DNA from: Diphasiastrum complanatum
Taxonomy: Eukaryota; Streptophyta; Lycopodiopsida; Lycopodiales; Lycopodiaceae
Direction of reading: 5' to 3'
Length of the DNA stretch: 64,000 nt
NCBI GenBank assembly: GCA_029204225.1
Contig: CM055098.1
Location: 18,505,303-18,569,302 of the forward strand
Below the pieces are notes generated by a model. That model was not told the DNA's origin and searched no databases. It saw only the letters and a list, made by a program, of their open reading frames with translations. Shown piece by piece: positions 32,501 to 42,059 of the stretch (within the stretch, counting starts at the first letter, position 1; each line of letters opens with the position of its first letter). Both the position numbers and the translations under genes were made by a program.

Positions 32501-35500
32501 CCCTCTCCATACCAATGTAGTGTTGGGGGACAATGGCCTTGCAAGCGTATGAAGTGTCCCCACAGCCCATTATGTGGTTTTACCATGATGTCGGATTTAG
32601 GATAAAAGCTGTCTACTAAAAACAACAACCTCTTGGAATTATTGCTTGCTATGAACAACAGCAAGAAGTCGTGGGTAGTGTTGTGTCCATATATCAATGT
32701 TGCAACTATACATGTTGGAGTTTACCAACTCACTTTTTAACTTTTTGAAAGAGCAACGACACAAGGCATTACACCAGCAAAGGAGAACTTTTCTTTGCAA
32801 AAATATAGCAATACCAACAAACCATCTAGCAAATTGTTGAATCTCTTGATGCCTCTCAATATGGCATGTCTGGATATCTGTAAACTTGCCCTTTGCACTA
32901 AGCACATGAATGCAAGTCAATCTTTCTTTTATGGCAGTCTAAGACTCCTACTCTGATAATGTAAAGAACAGCTCATAATCTCCATTCTCCAAGTAATCCA
33001 CGTTCCTGTTAATCACAGTCATCACTGTGTTTCATCGTTTTTTCTCCTGTTGGTTGAGACTTCGTTCAATCGTCTTTCTTCCGCTGCCGTCGTCTCATCG
33101 CAATCACATCATATCCCCAATAGAAGTGGTATCAGAGCTTTGGTTCGTTGGATTGCTAGAGTCTAGGATTTACAATAGAACTTAATACGTTCTTGTTTTA
33201 TAGAAGCTATTCATTCTGTTTGTGTTCAATCTCTGTTCCTCGATTCTAATGGAAGGTTCAACCTCAGAGATCCGCTTGATTAACAAATTCAACGGAGATG
33301 ATTTCCACATGTGGAAGTTCAAGATGAGGATGATCTTAATCGAGAAGGAGCTATGGGGATACGTAAATGGTTCTATATTCAGACCGGCAGAACCTGAACT
33401 GCTTCCAGCCTGGGAAGCGAAGGATGGCAAAGCACTTGCCATCGTGTCCCTAAATCTGAAGGACACTCAGATCGCCCATGTATCTAATAGCACCACCTCC
33501 AAAGAAGCGTGGGATATCCTAACAAGCATCTACGAGACTTCAGATGTATCGACTCGCCTCTTTCTGAGGAAGAACGTACTGACACTCAAGATGAGCGAAG
33601 GCACCTCAGTCAGCGATCACCTGAACGAGTTCAAATAGTTGCTGAATCAACTTGCTGCCATAGGTTCTCCTATTTCAGAAGAAGACTCAACGATGTCTCT
33701 TCTCACCAGTCTTCCATCCTCCTACGACAACTTAGTATTGCTTCTAAGCAATACTCCTGCGCTGTCTCTCCAGAAGTTGACAGCAAGCCTGTTGCAGGAA
33801 GAAGTCAGGAGAAAAAGCTTATCTACAACGAGTACCAAGTCGATGGCATTGTACTCTAATAAGCATCAGTCCAAGAAGAAGAACTTCAAGGACAAGAAGA
33901 CGAAGGCAGAGCAGCCAGCCTCAACGCAACAATCACAACAGTAGCACAATAAAAAAACAATCGTCCAAGACCAATCTCTTCTGCAGATATTGCAAAAGAT
34001 CAAACCATGACATTAAGGATTGTCGCATCCTCAAGCACAACGAAGCGAGGAAGAAGATGTAGCAGCACCAAGAAGGGGGTTCTGACATTGTCAGAAATCC
34101 AAAAGAAGATGACAAGGCGCTGATGGTACAAGACCAACCAAGTAGAGATGCCTATCAATAGTCTACGCATCTGCTCAATCAGTACTCTGCACTCTCTCCT
34201 TCCAGGCTGCCACCTCTCTGATCTCCACACACCACCACGGATTCCAGGGTGACAGAGAAGTTCAACGGTGAGAACTTTTACCTCTGGAAACTGAAGATGC
34301 AAATGATCCTCCTTGAAAGAGATTTGTGGGAGATCACAAATGGTGATGAACAAAAACCAGAGAGCCTGCAAGAAACAAAAGACTAGATTAGAAGAGACAA
34401 CAAAGCCAGAGCCTTGATCCTTCTGAGCCTGTGTGACAACCAGCTACTTCATGTTAGCAAGGCTAACACTGCAGCAGAAGCTTGGAAGGGGATGCAAGCA
34501 ACATTTGAAGTAAAGACTGTAACAAATCAGCTTCATTTACGAAAGAAGCTCATGCTGCTAAAAATGTCAAAAGGAGAATCTATGACAGATCATTTCTTAA
34601 AGCTTCAAGCAATTATTGACTAGATGGCTACAATCGGATCAGAAATAAAAAATAAGATGCTCTTGTATCACTGCTTCATAGCCTGCCGGAGTCCTATGCT
34701 CAATTCGCCTCCATTTTTGGAAGCATTAGTCATACTCATGACATTACAAGCATCAAGGCAACTCTGCTTCAAGAAGAACTAAGGCGCAAAGATCTATCCT
34801 CTGAAGGCTATCACAATGGGCATGACACTGCCCTTTATGTGGCAAGCAAGAGAAACCCATTCAAGAGCAAGGGAGGGCACAACAAGGAGGAAGGAGCCAC
34901 GTGCAACTACTGTGGGAAAATTGGCCATTTTGCAAAGAAGTGCTAGAAGAAGGCCTATGATGAGAAAACAAATCAAGAAACTGCCATGTTAACTGAAGAA
35001 GAGGAAGTATAGTAGCTCTTTAGAATTTATGATGTATGTAGCTTCTTGTAGATGCTAAAATCAATGTTATTCACAGTCCATGTATAGCTACATAGACCAC
35101 ACACAATGCTGTGTGAAGATGTAGAGTCTACATGTAGGTGAAAGACGGTTTAATCACAGTCCATGTATAGCTGCGTAGACCACACACAAATGGTGTGTGA
35201 AGACGTGGAGTCTACATGTAGGTGATAGTAGAATTCAGAAAAGAAATGTGATGTTTTGTTTGAGGGAGGGTTTGTTGGTGTCAAAAACAAAACACACTTG
35301 TGTTTCTTGTGTTTGTTGACATGAGCAATCCAACTCTAAAGGCTGTCAATCTGTAGTATCTAGTTTGTGGCATGTAATCTTCTCTCTTTTGGATATATAA
35401 ACAGCCCATGAAGGCTGGCTATGCATGGTCGTTTCCTCATCAAGCCTCTCTTGTTTCTTTCCTGAGTTTCTTTACGTAGCTTAACAAGCAGTCAGCTTTT

Positions 35501-38500
35501 TGGTAGCTAAAGCCAACAAGCAGAATCATAGAAGAATTGAGCAGCTTCTTGCGGAAATAATCCTGAATTCCCTGAACCTGCCTGCAGGTGGAAACTCCTG
35601 AGAAATGCCAATTTCTCCACAGCATAATACACTTAACAATTGAACAGATGAATGCTGTGCTAATCTTTTATGTTTGTGTTCCCTCTCATTTCGTAACATG
35701 CCAATGTCGCTAAAAACCAAAAGTCTATATAGAAGATGGTTAGCAAGAGCTCCATCGTTGACCAAGAATTCCATTGCTGACACATACTTGAGCTAAGTAT
35801 CGTCAGCTTCACTGAGTCAGATGATTATTGAGTCAAGAGTGGTAAGCCAAGATCTCTATCAGTGAGGATAAATAGCCATTCCATTGCTGAGTTTACTGGT
35901 CCATTGTTGAACTAGAAGAGTAGTCTCTGGGCTAGCTAGAAGAGTTAGACTATCGCAACGCTACTTACAAATTTAATGAGCCAGAAAATCTTCCATTGAG
36001 CCAACAAATATTTCTATTAATCTTGTTGAACCATCATTGGGTTACCTAACCTCTCATTGAGCTTGCTACTTTTTTATTGTTCCAACAAATGCATTGTTTA
36101 GCTTGTTGGTTCATTTCTAAGCTAGACCCAACGGGGTTGGCTCAGCTGGTTAGCTTGACAACCAAAGTTTCTTTGGTCCCAGGTTCGAGCCTCCCCTTGG
36201 AAACCAAGAAGCATTTCTAAGCTACAAAAGTAAATTACAGTGGTTTCAATTTTCCATCAAGTTCGATGTTGACATTCATATGCATCTGAAACATACTTAT
36301 GCAATCATATTCTATAAACATATTACTAAATGTCTCGTCTCAAAAAAATTCAGCATCAAAACACTTGTATTTTTTCTGGCTTGACATTTTCATTAGCAAT
36401 GATGGGTTTGTTGAGACAACATCAAGATTATTAAATTAGGCCTTTCAATACAACAGTCTTTTTAAAATTTCAGTACTGATAGAATCGACATTGCCCCGTA
36501 TTGTTTGATGAGATGCAATCTGCTCCCAAATGTATGTTTTACTTGTGTGTGTGTGTGTGTGTGTGTGTCTCATAAAAAACTTAACAAGATGGCATGTTGC
36601 AGGAAGATATAGACGAGATTTTGAAATTGGCAGATGTCAAAAATTCGGGAACGTTGACTGTTAAGCAGATCAAGGAGGCACTGGAATCCATCAAGGAGCG
36701 CTATCCTCAGTTAAAGGCCTACTTGAAGGCAAATAACAAACATGATGTAATGGCCTTACTGGGCAAGAAAGTTCCGGATGGGAAAAATGTTCAGTCTGTA
36801 GAGGTTAGCATAGAAGATCTCAAGAAAGCACTTGGTCATGTTGACTCCCAGCTGAAGCTTTTTCCTGCAACTGCACAGGTACAGTTGTACTGATAAAGTC
36901 TTGTCTGACTGTGCAACTATCTTGGAAACATTACCTAGAAAGAATAGTTTGGCCTTCAACTTCCTTTGAAAAGCTTACATAATACACCCTTCTTACCTTG
37001 CTATGTTTTCTTGAAAACCACCCCAGATTCTATTGTTTTTGTTGAAATAACAAAGTCCAATGGATGAACCTGAGGTGTTAGGAATTTCCCATGTTCCCTG
37101 TTTGTGATAGTGGTCCCCTGGTTTAGATGCTTGAAAGAGTGTGCTTATATGGTCTTTTTTATATCAATGTTGTGAATAGTTCGTAGTGAAATCAGATCAT
37201 CTGTATAAAATCAACCAGCACATGCTTTGCAACAGTAATTAGAAAAGTACAGGCACAGATGTTGCTATACCAAGTCATTTAACCTGTCCTTTGAGGTTGA
37301 CCCTCTACTTCTCATCTAAATTCTCAACTATACATGGTTTTCAGTGGACAAGTTTTTGGTGGACTGAAAGCTAATAAAATCTTGGACATCCAAGGGCATA
37401 TTGAACTAATAACAGCTGCTCGATCTGCTTACATTGGAACGACATGATCAACTCGTACTTTTATTATCTTGGAAGGGCTGTTTTTTCCTTGACCCATGTG
37501 GTGGGCAGGTTTGAACTTCGGTAGTCAATCCCACATCAAGAACCCTCTATCTACCACGACACCAGACAGGCGTGGATCTTAGAAGGCTTTTTTAAGTTAG
37601 CTGGTAGAGTAAGCTTTTGATTAAGCCAGTTATTCTGACTGAACTTCAAAGTAGCTGTATTAAAAAATATGAAACCAGAAAAACGGAGAACTTAACTCCA
37701 CAACATCCTTGCTGAGATATAATTGTCTATTGTCTATAAACTGCAGACTCTTTTTCAAGTGTCTTTATTGAATTTTGGATGGTCAAAAGCAAGTAATCGT
37801 GCCTTTGAGAAGCAAGACACAGCTATCGTTGGTACAATTGCTAAAAAAGCTAGAGCTATTAGTGAGTCTAGTAAGAGAACTATTTTCAGAGCTTTATTTG
37901 TCCAGATTTACAAGCTTTTGCAAAGCAAGGCCAAATAGCTTTTTACTTGATAATTCAAAGATCACAAGAAAGAAAAGAGGTTTTGTTTGGCATCTTCCAA
38001 TCTTAAGCTCGGCATCACTTTTTAGAGTTAAACAAGCACAGTGGATTACAGCCAATGCGACTTAATCGAGAGATTTGAGTCCCTTGTGGCTTGTGGCTAC
38101 ACCCGATCCCTGTCTCCTGTCCCACTCTTTGGCTAACAAGAACTGCTAAAGCGTATATCGTTAATCCCACGGTTTGAGCAGATTTTGCTCTATGCTTTTC
38201 TGCACAGGCATTAAATTTAAGCATCTTTGTAGTCCAGCTGAGGTTCCTTATGTTTCAGAACTTTGCTGGCAGCTTAGATGGCTACAAAATAACGCTCACA
38301 GCTTAGACAGAGATAGTTTCTTATTGTTGCTGCATGGTTGCCATTGTTAGGTTGCTGCTCAACAAGGGGAGTATTTAGCTAAATGTTTCAATACCATGGA
38401 TCACACCGACGCTGAGAAAGGTCCACCTCGTGTAAGAGGATCCGGGCGACATCGTTTCAAACCATTTCAGTACGTCTTCTTTCACATATCTGCCTGGCTA

Positions 38501-39306
38501 GATGAGATTGTGTTAGAAGGAATACATCATCACGTCTGAGTTCATTCTTGCACGCTGTGCTAAGTTATTTGAGTAAGGTGTGTGTCATGACTACTGCTGT
38601 TTAACCATTATTGAGTTTGTTTCTGAGCAACTATTATCGCCTCTAACCATGTTGAGTGCAGCAGAACGATGATTTTTTGAAATATGGATGCGTTGTTAAG
38701 TGAATGGAAACTTATTCAATTAACAACGCATGTGAATGTTTATTTCCATTCCACTCATTATCAAGCCTGTTTTATAAGTAACCACAAATGCCAAGCTTCA
38801 TCTCAACCAGGGACTACTTCGTAACGCTATATGATTGAATAACTCAAGAATCAAAATTTAGGTTTCTATCTCTCAGATGCTGCAGTTTTATATCGACATC
38901 ACTGCAGGTGGCACACTTGTATGTCAGGAGATGAATTTTGCATGCACTCCCTTGTAGCATTAACTGGACTTGTTTGTTTAGACTAAGGGCTCGGAATTAA
39001 TGAACAACTTCTTGGCACAAGTTCCTAGGTAAGTTATTTCACTGAGTAAACATCAATTTTTTGTGATGTTATCAAGTGGTGACTCATCTGCGACTGGTGT
39101 AGTTTATGACAGAATACACTACTCAGATCTTAATGTTGCAAGTTTTTAATTGTCCACTATTAAGGCACAAAAGTTGATTGCTGCAGGTACAGACATTTAG
39201 GCCAGTTTGCACCTTTGGGTGAGGAGCAGGCTGCGGCACAATTGCCTGGAGATAGGATTTCTATTGGCCGAAGCACCATGTGGCTTTGGTATTCTGTGTA
39301 TCTCAG
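26521..39306 (+). CDS. NDB1: External mitochondrial NAD(P)H dehydrogenase, NDB1-like (nine exons found)
   Basis: A type II alternative NAD(P)H:ubiquinone oxidoreductase, non-proton-pumping, at the outer face of the inner mitochondrial membrane. Exons: 26521-26750, 28287-28563, 28775-28981, 30168-30418, 31101-31317, 31428-31532, 36603-36878, 38351-38469, 39187-39306. Every junction is GT-AG and every phase agrees, giving 600 codons without a stop. The N-terminus is Arg/Ser-rich (mitochondrial presequence). FAD motif GTGWAG is at residues 112-117, and the second nucleotide motif GGGPTG at 277-282. Q314 ([10 protein letters not shown]) ends the second strand of that fold; plant NDB1 has Gln there and prefers NADPH, while NADH enzymes have Glu. 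Exon 7 carries the NDB-specific EF-hand insert, but the loop D440-Q451 has Lys at position 3 and Gln at position 12, so calcium binding is doubtful. Conserved C-terminal blocks [14 protein letters not shown] and LWYSVYL follow. The short last exon (family: KQVSWRTR to the end) was not found. Confidence 0.92.
29206..29285 (-). mobile_element. SINE copy in NDB1 intron 3
   Basis: The minus strand reads ACCCAACGGGGTTGGGTAAG, an A-box-like GTTGGTTAAC, CCAAAGTTTCTTTG and a B-box GTTCGAGCCCC. It matches the plus-strand copy at 36121-36210 over about 80 bp. The internal RNA polymerase III promoter boxes and tRNA-like folding indicate a tRNA-derived SINE. Confidence 0.7.
30055..30126. repeat. (GA)n microsatellite in intron 3 with a duplicated flank
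   Basis: An interrupted GA tract at 30091-30126. The preceding phrase CGAAAGAGAATGTAG with GGTAGACAAA occurs twice (29978-30020 and 30050-30080), so this end of the intron contains a small tandem duplication ending about 40 bp before exon 4. Confidence 0.6.
33249..34060 (+). pseudogene. First Copia gag module (UBN2 type) with zinc knuckle
   Basis: Starts [20 protein letters not shown], then [15 protein letters not shown], a UBN2 (Copia gag-polypeptide) pattern: a Trp-rich N-terminus, [38 protein letters not shown] and LLQEE. A TAG at 33636-33638 interrupts it once. After a basic Lys-rich linker and another stop near 33943 comes the knuckle [14 protein letters not shown] at about 33983-34024. 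Gag would form the RNA-packaging particle. Stops make this copy non-functional unless suppressed. Confidence 0.8.
34255..35012 (+). pseudogene. Second, different Copia gag module with zinc knuckle
   Basis: Begins [20 protein letters not shown] with no ATG of its own, then [15 protein letters not shown], an [12 protein letters not shown] block, [16 protein letters not shown] and a degenerate stretch after several stops and a frameshift (near 34386, 34621, 34650). It ends with [14 protein letters not shown] at about 34904-34945. It is a second UBN2-type gag and not an exact duplicate of the first: the two differ at most positions outside the shared motifs. Order and spacing (about 230 bp after the first knuckle) suggest a fusion of two elements or an old gag duplication. 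Confidence 0.75.
35084..35226 (+). repeat. Duplicated 70-bp unit with hairpin potential
   Basis: Two copies begin ACAGTCCATGTATAGCT (35084 and 35157) and end AGTCTACATGTAGGTGA. Each contains CTACATGTAG, a perfect 10-bp palindrome, and a GTCCATGTATAGC/CATAGAC near-dyad. They lie between the second gag and the purine tract of the gag-only element. Confidence 0.8.
36121..36210 (+). mobile_element. SINE copy in NDB1 intron 6
   Basis: GACCCAACGGGGTTGGCTCA begins it. The A box (GGCTCAGCTGGTTAG) and B box (AGGTTCGAGCC) are spaced as in a tRNA. It ends near CCCTTGG. It matches the minus-strand copy at 29206-29285, showing at least two members of this family in one gene. Confidence 0.75.
36544..36568. 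repeat. (TG)12 microsatellite near the intron 6 acceptor
   Basis: A pure TG dinucleotide tract about 35 bases before the acceptor ATGTTGCAG|GAAGAT at 36602. (UG)n next to a 3' splice site is known in other systems to influence acceptor use; here that is only a possibility. Confidence 0.85.
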
Positions 39307-39705
39307 GTATGAAACTTTTGTATCAGTTCATATACCAACGAAAATGATCCACACGTGATTGATTTATCACAATTTTTATGATTCTAATTTCTAATTACTT
39401 TTCTGGAAGCCTTTTGGTGAGAAAAAACAGAGCTTTCTATGCTGCTCCAATTTTCTTATGCTTAGAGGAAATATTTGTTTTTACCCCTAGAAGAGACGAT
39501 TGTAACCTGGTACAGGTGGAATATACATTTTTAGAAGCAGCTGTAGTGTTTGGCTTCACCTTGGACATGTAGACGTGTAGATAATTTGGGTACTTCATCT
39601 GAAAACCTGTCATGTTTTGAAACCTTTTGAGATTATTCTCCTTACCTCCACAAATGTTTCGAGATTATTCTTTATCTTTTATTTCTCACAAGTAGTTGTT
39701 GATTT

Positions 39706-39746
39706 GCAATGGCCGCCCATTTTGAACAGAAATGGGCGGCCATTGC
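39706..39746. repeat. Perfect 17-bp inverted repeat with 7-base loop
   Basis: GCAATGGCCGCCCATTT (39706-39722) and its exact complement (39730-39746) flank TGAACAG. The GC-rich arms stand out from an AT-rich setting. It could be a young fold-back insertion or form an RNA hairpin if transcribed with NDB1. Confidence 0.9.
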
Positions 39747-39967
39747 CCAAGGGAGAAATCTTCTAAACATTTTACCTGCCCAGTGAACAGTGAAAGTCCG
39801 TGATGAGAATATTTATTGAACTTTTCGGATTTATAAAGACTTTCACTTCTGGAAAAACATATTGCCAGTTTGATAAAGCAATTTCCCCAAAGAATGCTGC
39901 CTAGAAATTATTTATGGTCACCGTACTGTTTTGGATAAGAGAAATCAGACACTGCATCTATATAAAG

Positions 39968-40070
39968 TAAATGCTATTTCCAGTGACCTTTGCTGGTGAT
40001 ATAGGTCACTTCAGAGATACAGCTAATTCTTACCAACAGCAAAGGCCACTGGAAAGACCATTTCCCATAC
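39968..40070. repeat. Imperfect inverted repeat, ~30-bp arms
   Basis: The left arm, with AAATGCTATTTCCAGTGACC and TTTGCTG, and the complement of the right arm, with GGAAATGGTCTTTCCAGTGG and CCTTTGCTG, align over about 30 bases with few mismatches. The spacer is about 35 bases. Probably a small MITE-like fold-back. Confidence 0.6.
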
Positions 40071-41412
40071 GTAGAACATGACAGTTCTTGACAATTTAGT
40101 GTGGCCAAATCACACATTACCACAAGGTTCAATCAGTTATAGTAGCCTCAAGAAATCAAGGAAGCTCAAAATTGCCAATTGCCATAGTCATCCTTTTATG
40201 ATATGAACTTGCTCTATATGTACGGACACATGCAAAAAGCTTATTGCATGTTACCCCTGCAAACTTGTGAGACAACAAATATCCCAAGACAGAAAAATGC
40301 ATTGCAAGTCTGTAAAAATATGAGATGACAGAAATGTGAGATGTTAGTAATTAAGCCCAAATGAGCGAATAGTGGGGGTGGGGGGTGGGCTGTAGGCTGC
40401 CACCAAAAACAGGCCGCTGGAAAAGCAGATAGGCTGAGGGGAAATTATCATAGGCAGAAACGGGGCAGCAAGGCCGAGAAAAAGTGCTGCAGTTGGAACA
40501 AGGTTGCCGTCGATGCCGCTTTGCTGTAGGGTTTTCCTTCTTTGCTTGCCGTGTGGGAATGATGCATTGGTGCTTTCTAGTCATGCTTTACTCAACCCAC
40601 ACAAGTGACAACCGTACCTACTCCAACATACAAGCAAACACTCAAACAATGGGTAAACATTTCCTCTACTACAAGCTAGAGGCAAACCATTCAACGATCA
40701 TTCCAAACGTAATCATACAACTATTACATCAATCAACCAAAACGAGGTGTAGCAAAACATTTGTCAAGCAAGCGTCCTTCGTTTCCAACCTACCTCAATC
40801 CTCAACCAACCATTCAACTCATTCAACTCCATTACACTCTAAACATACACCCTTTGCTTCAACACAAACCACACGCTTCATCCTCACGCATACAAACCGA
40901 ACTCATGATTATGACACCAAACTTCAAACAAGCACTCCATCTATTACAACTTTTACTCCCTGTCCCGGTTGTTTATTGTTTTTACTCACATATGTACTTT
41001 TGTAAGAAAAAAATGAAATGGCTAAGTCACCGGCCTGTGGTGACACTTGTAAAATATAAAAGAAATGTAAATAAAATGGTTATTAGAGATACTGTGCCTC
41101 TGAGTCAGATGCTGAGCTTTGGTATTTTTGGTATAGGATATTGGGTCATTAATTAGGAGTGGCTGGACTGACCACCTTTTTTGTAGAGAGGGTTGACTGG
41201 TCAACTGACACTTGTCATATGCTCACTGGGACATTTGGTCCAGTGAATGAGTGACACTTGTCAAGGTTCCGGTCAAACAGGACACATGTCATATGCTCGT
41301 TGGGACACTTAGAGTGACACATGTCAACCTACGTGCTTGCCCATGTGTCAGGGTATTGCCAAGTGGCAAGTGTCGACTGTGCATGGAATTGCCTATGTGT
41401 CGACGATAGGAA

Positions 41413-41895
41413 GTGTTATGTCCACATTCTGGATATAGGATTCGGTATAGTCCTAGACTTTGATAGACACGGTACTCCAGTGATTCAAGATTATTGATTA
41501 TGCCACGTCATACTGGATGTGACCCGCAAAGAAATTAATAACCTTGTGAGGCCCAGATACACTAATTGGAGTTAGTACAAGGTTTGGGACAATCAATGCA
41601 TTTGTAGAGTATCAATAGCAATTGGATCTATCTATAGGGGAGTCTAGACCTGGCATTACCGCATGCAGAGGGTGGTTTTGTGCCTATATATGATGGTCAA
41701 ACTCGCCCTACCACTCCATGGTTTTTGTGATCCATTGCCAGGTTATCTCATTCTACGATTGCTTCCTAATCTTTGGCTCGGGGGTGAAGCTTTTGGAGAT
41801 TGGTCGGTTGCTTCTAATTGGCTGGGAGGTTTCTCCACAATGTGTTCTCTATTGTTTTGTCTTGTAAGCAGGATCTTGAGGAGGTTTCCCTTACA
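41413..41895 (+). repeat. 5' LTR of an LTR retrotransposon (family M), plus strand
   Basis: Starts TGTTATGTCCACATTCTGG and ends CCTTACA. A tRNA-Met primer site TGGTATAAGAGC follows at 41897-41908. Bases 41413-41820 match, inverted, the LTR at 50098-50502. Only a short leader (to about 42060) follows and no coding part remains. Confidence 0.8.
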
Positions 41896-42059
41896 TTGGT
41901 ATAAGAGCAAGGCTTACGAAGATTGGAGAACTTGGAGAAATGTTGCTTTTTCGACGAAATTTTGGGTGTGGATCAATTGGAATTCTCTTCCAAGTGGAGA
42001 GCAAGGTTGCAAGTGGGTGTACTCTCCTGGTTTCCATTCGCATGTTGCTAAGATCCATT

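Larger units (their letters stand above)
33126..35510 (+). mobile_element. Copia-derived, gag-only element with two gag modules
   Basis: The element starts with a primer site TGGTATCAGAGC at 33129-33140, then a leader, a first gag with zinc knuckle, a second and different gag with its own zinc knuckle, a non-coding tail with a duplicated 70-bp unit, a purine tract ending GAGGGAGGG near 35268, and an LTR-like end from about 35272 (TGTTGGTGTC, TATA box GGATATATAAAC at 35391). There is no protease, integrase or RT. This resembles plant non-autonomous gag-bearing elements, but the sequence before the primer site does not match the 3' LTR-like end. Two elements may therefore be fused. A relative of its leader and LTR end lies inverted at 43.99-44.31 kb. 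Confidence 0.65.
31533..36602 (+). other. NDB1 intron 6, 5.07 kb, loaded with retroelement sequence
   Basis: This intron lies between exons encoding RKIM and EDIDE, at the edge of the EF-hand insert. It is several times longer than the others (110-1536 bp). It contains Copia-type gag modules (33249-35012), an LTR-like end (35272 on), a SINE (36121-36210) and a (TG)12 tract just before the acceptor. The exon junctions and phase are undamaged. Confidence 0.85.
39307..41412. other. Downstream of NDB1 exon 9; no last exon recognised
   Basis: This stretch should hold the final NDB1 exon (about 25 codons) and the 3' UTR, but no segment like KQVSWRTR was seen. It contains two hairpin elements (39706-39746, 39968-40070) and a G-rich tract at 40369-40388. 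The 40600-40960 part is low-complexity, with many CATTCAACTC / ACAAACC words that create long but unconvincing frames. Confidence 0.4.

Noticed and set aside
35084-35226. CRISPR-like repeat-spacer pattern
   Set aside because: Only two imperfect copies of a whole unit without spacers, inside a plant retroelement tail.
36121-36210. Functional tRNA gene
   Set aside because: A and B boxes are present, but the anticodon arm and acceptor stem do not pair properly and a second diverged copy exists; better explained as a SINE.
40484-41005. Plus-strand open frame of about 170 codons
   Set aside because: It lies in low-complexity sequence rich in CATTCAACTC and ACAAACC words, has Ser/Thr/His-biased composition, no domain motif and a Leu-rich end; likely chance.
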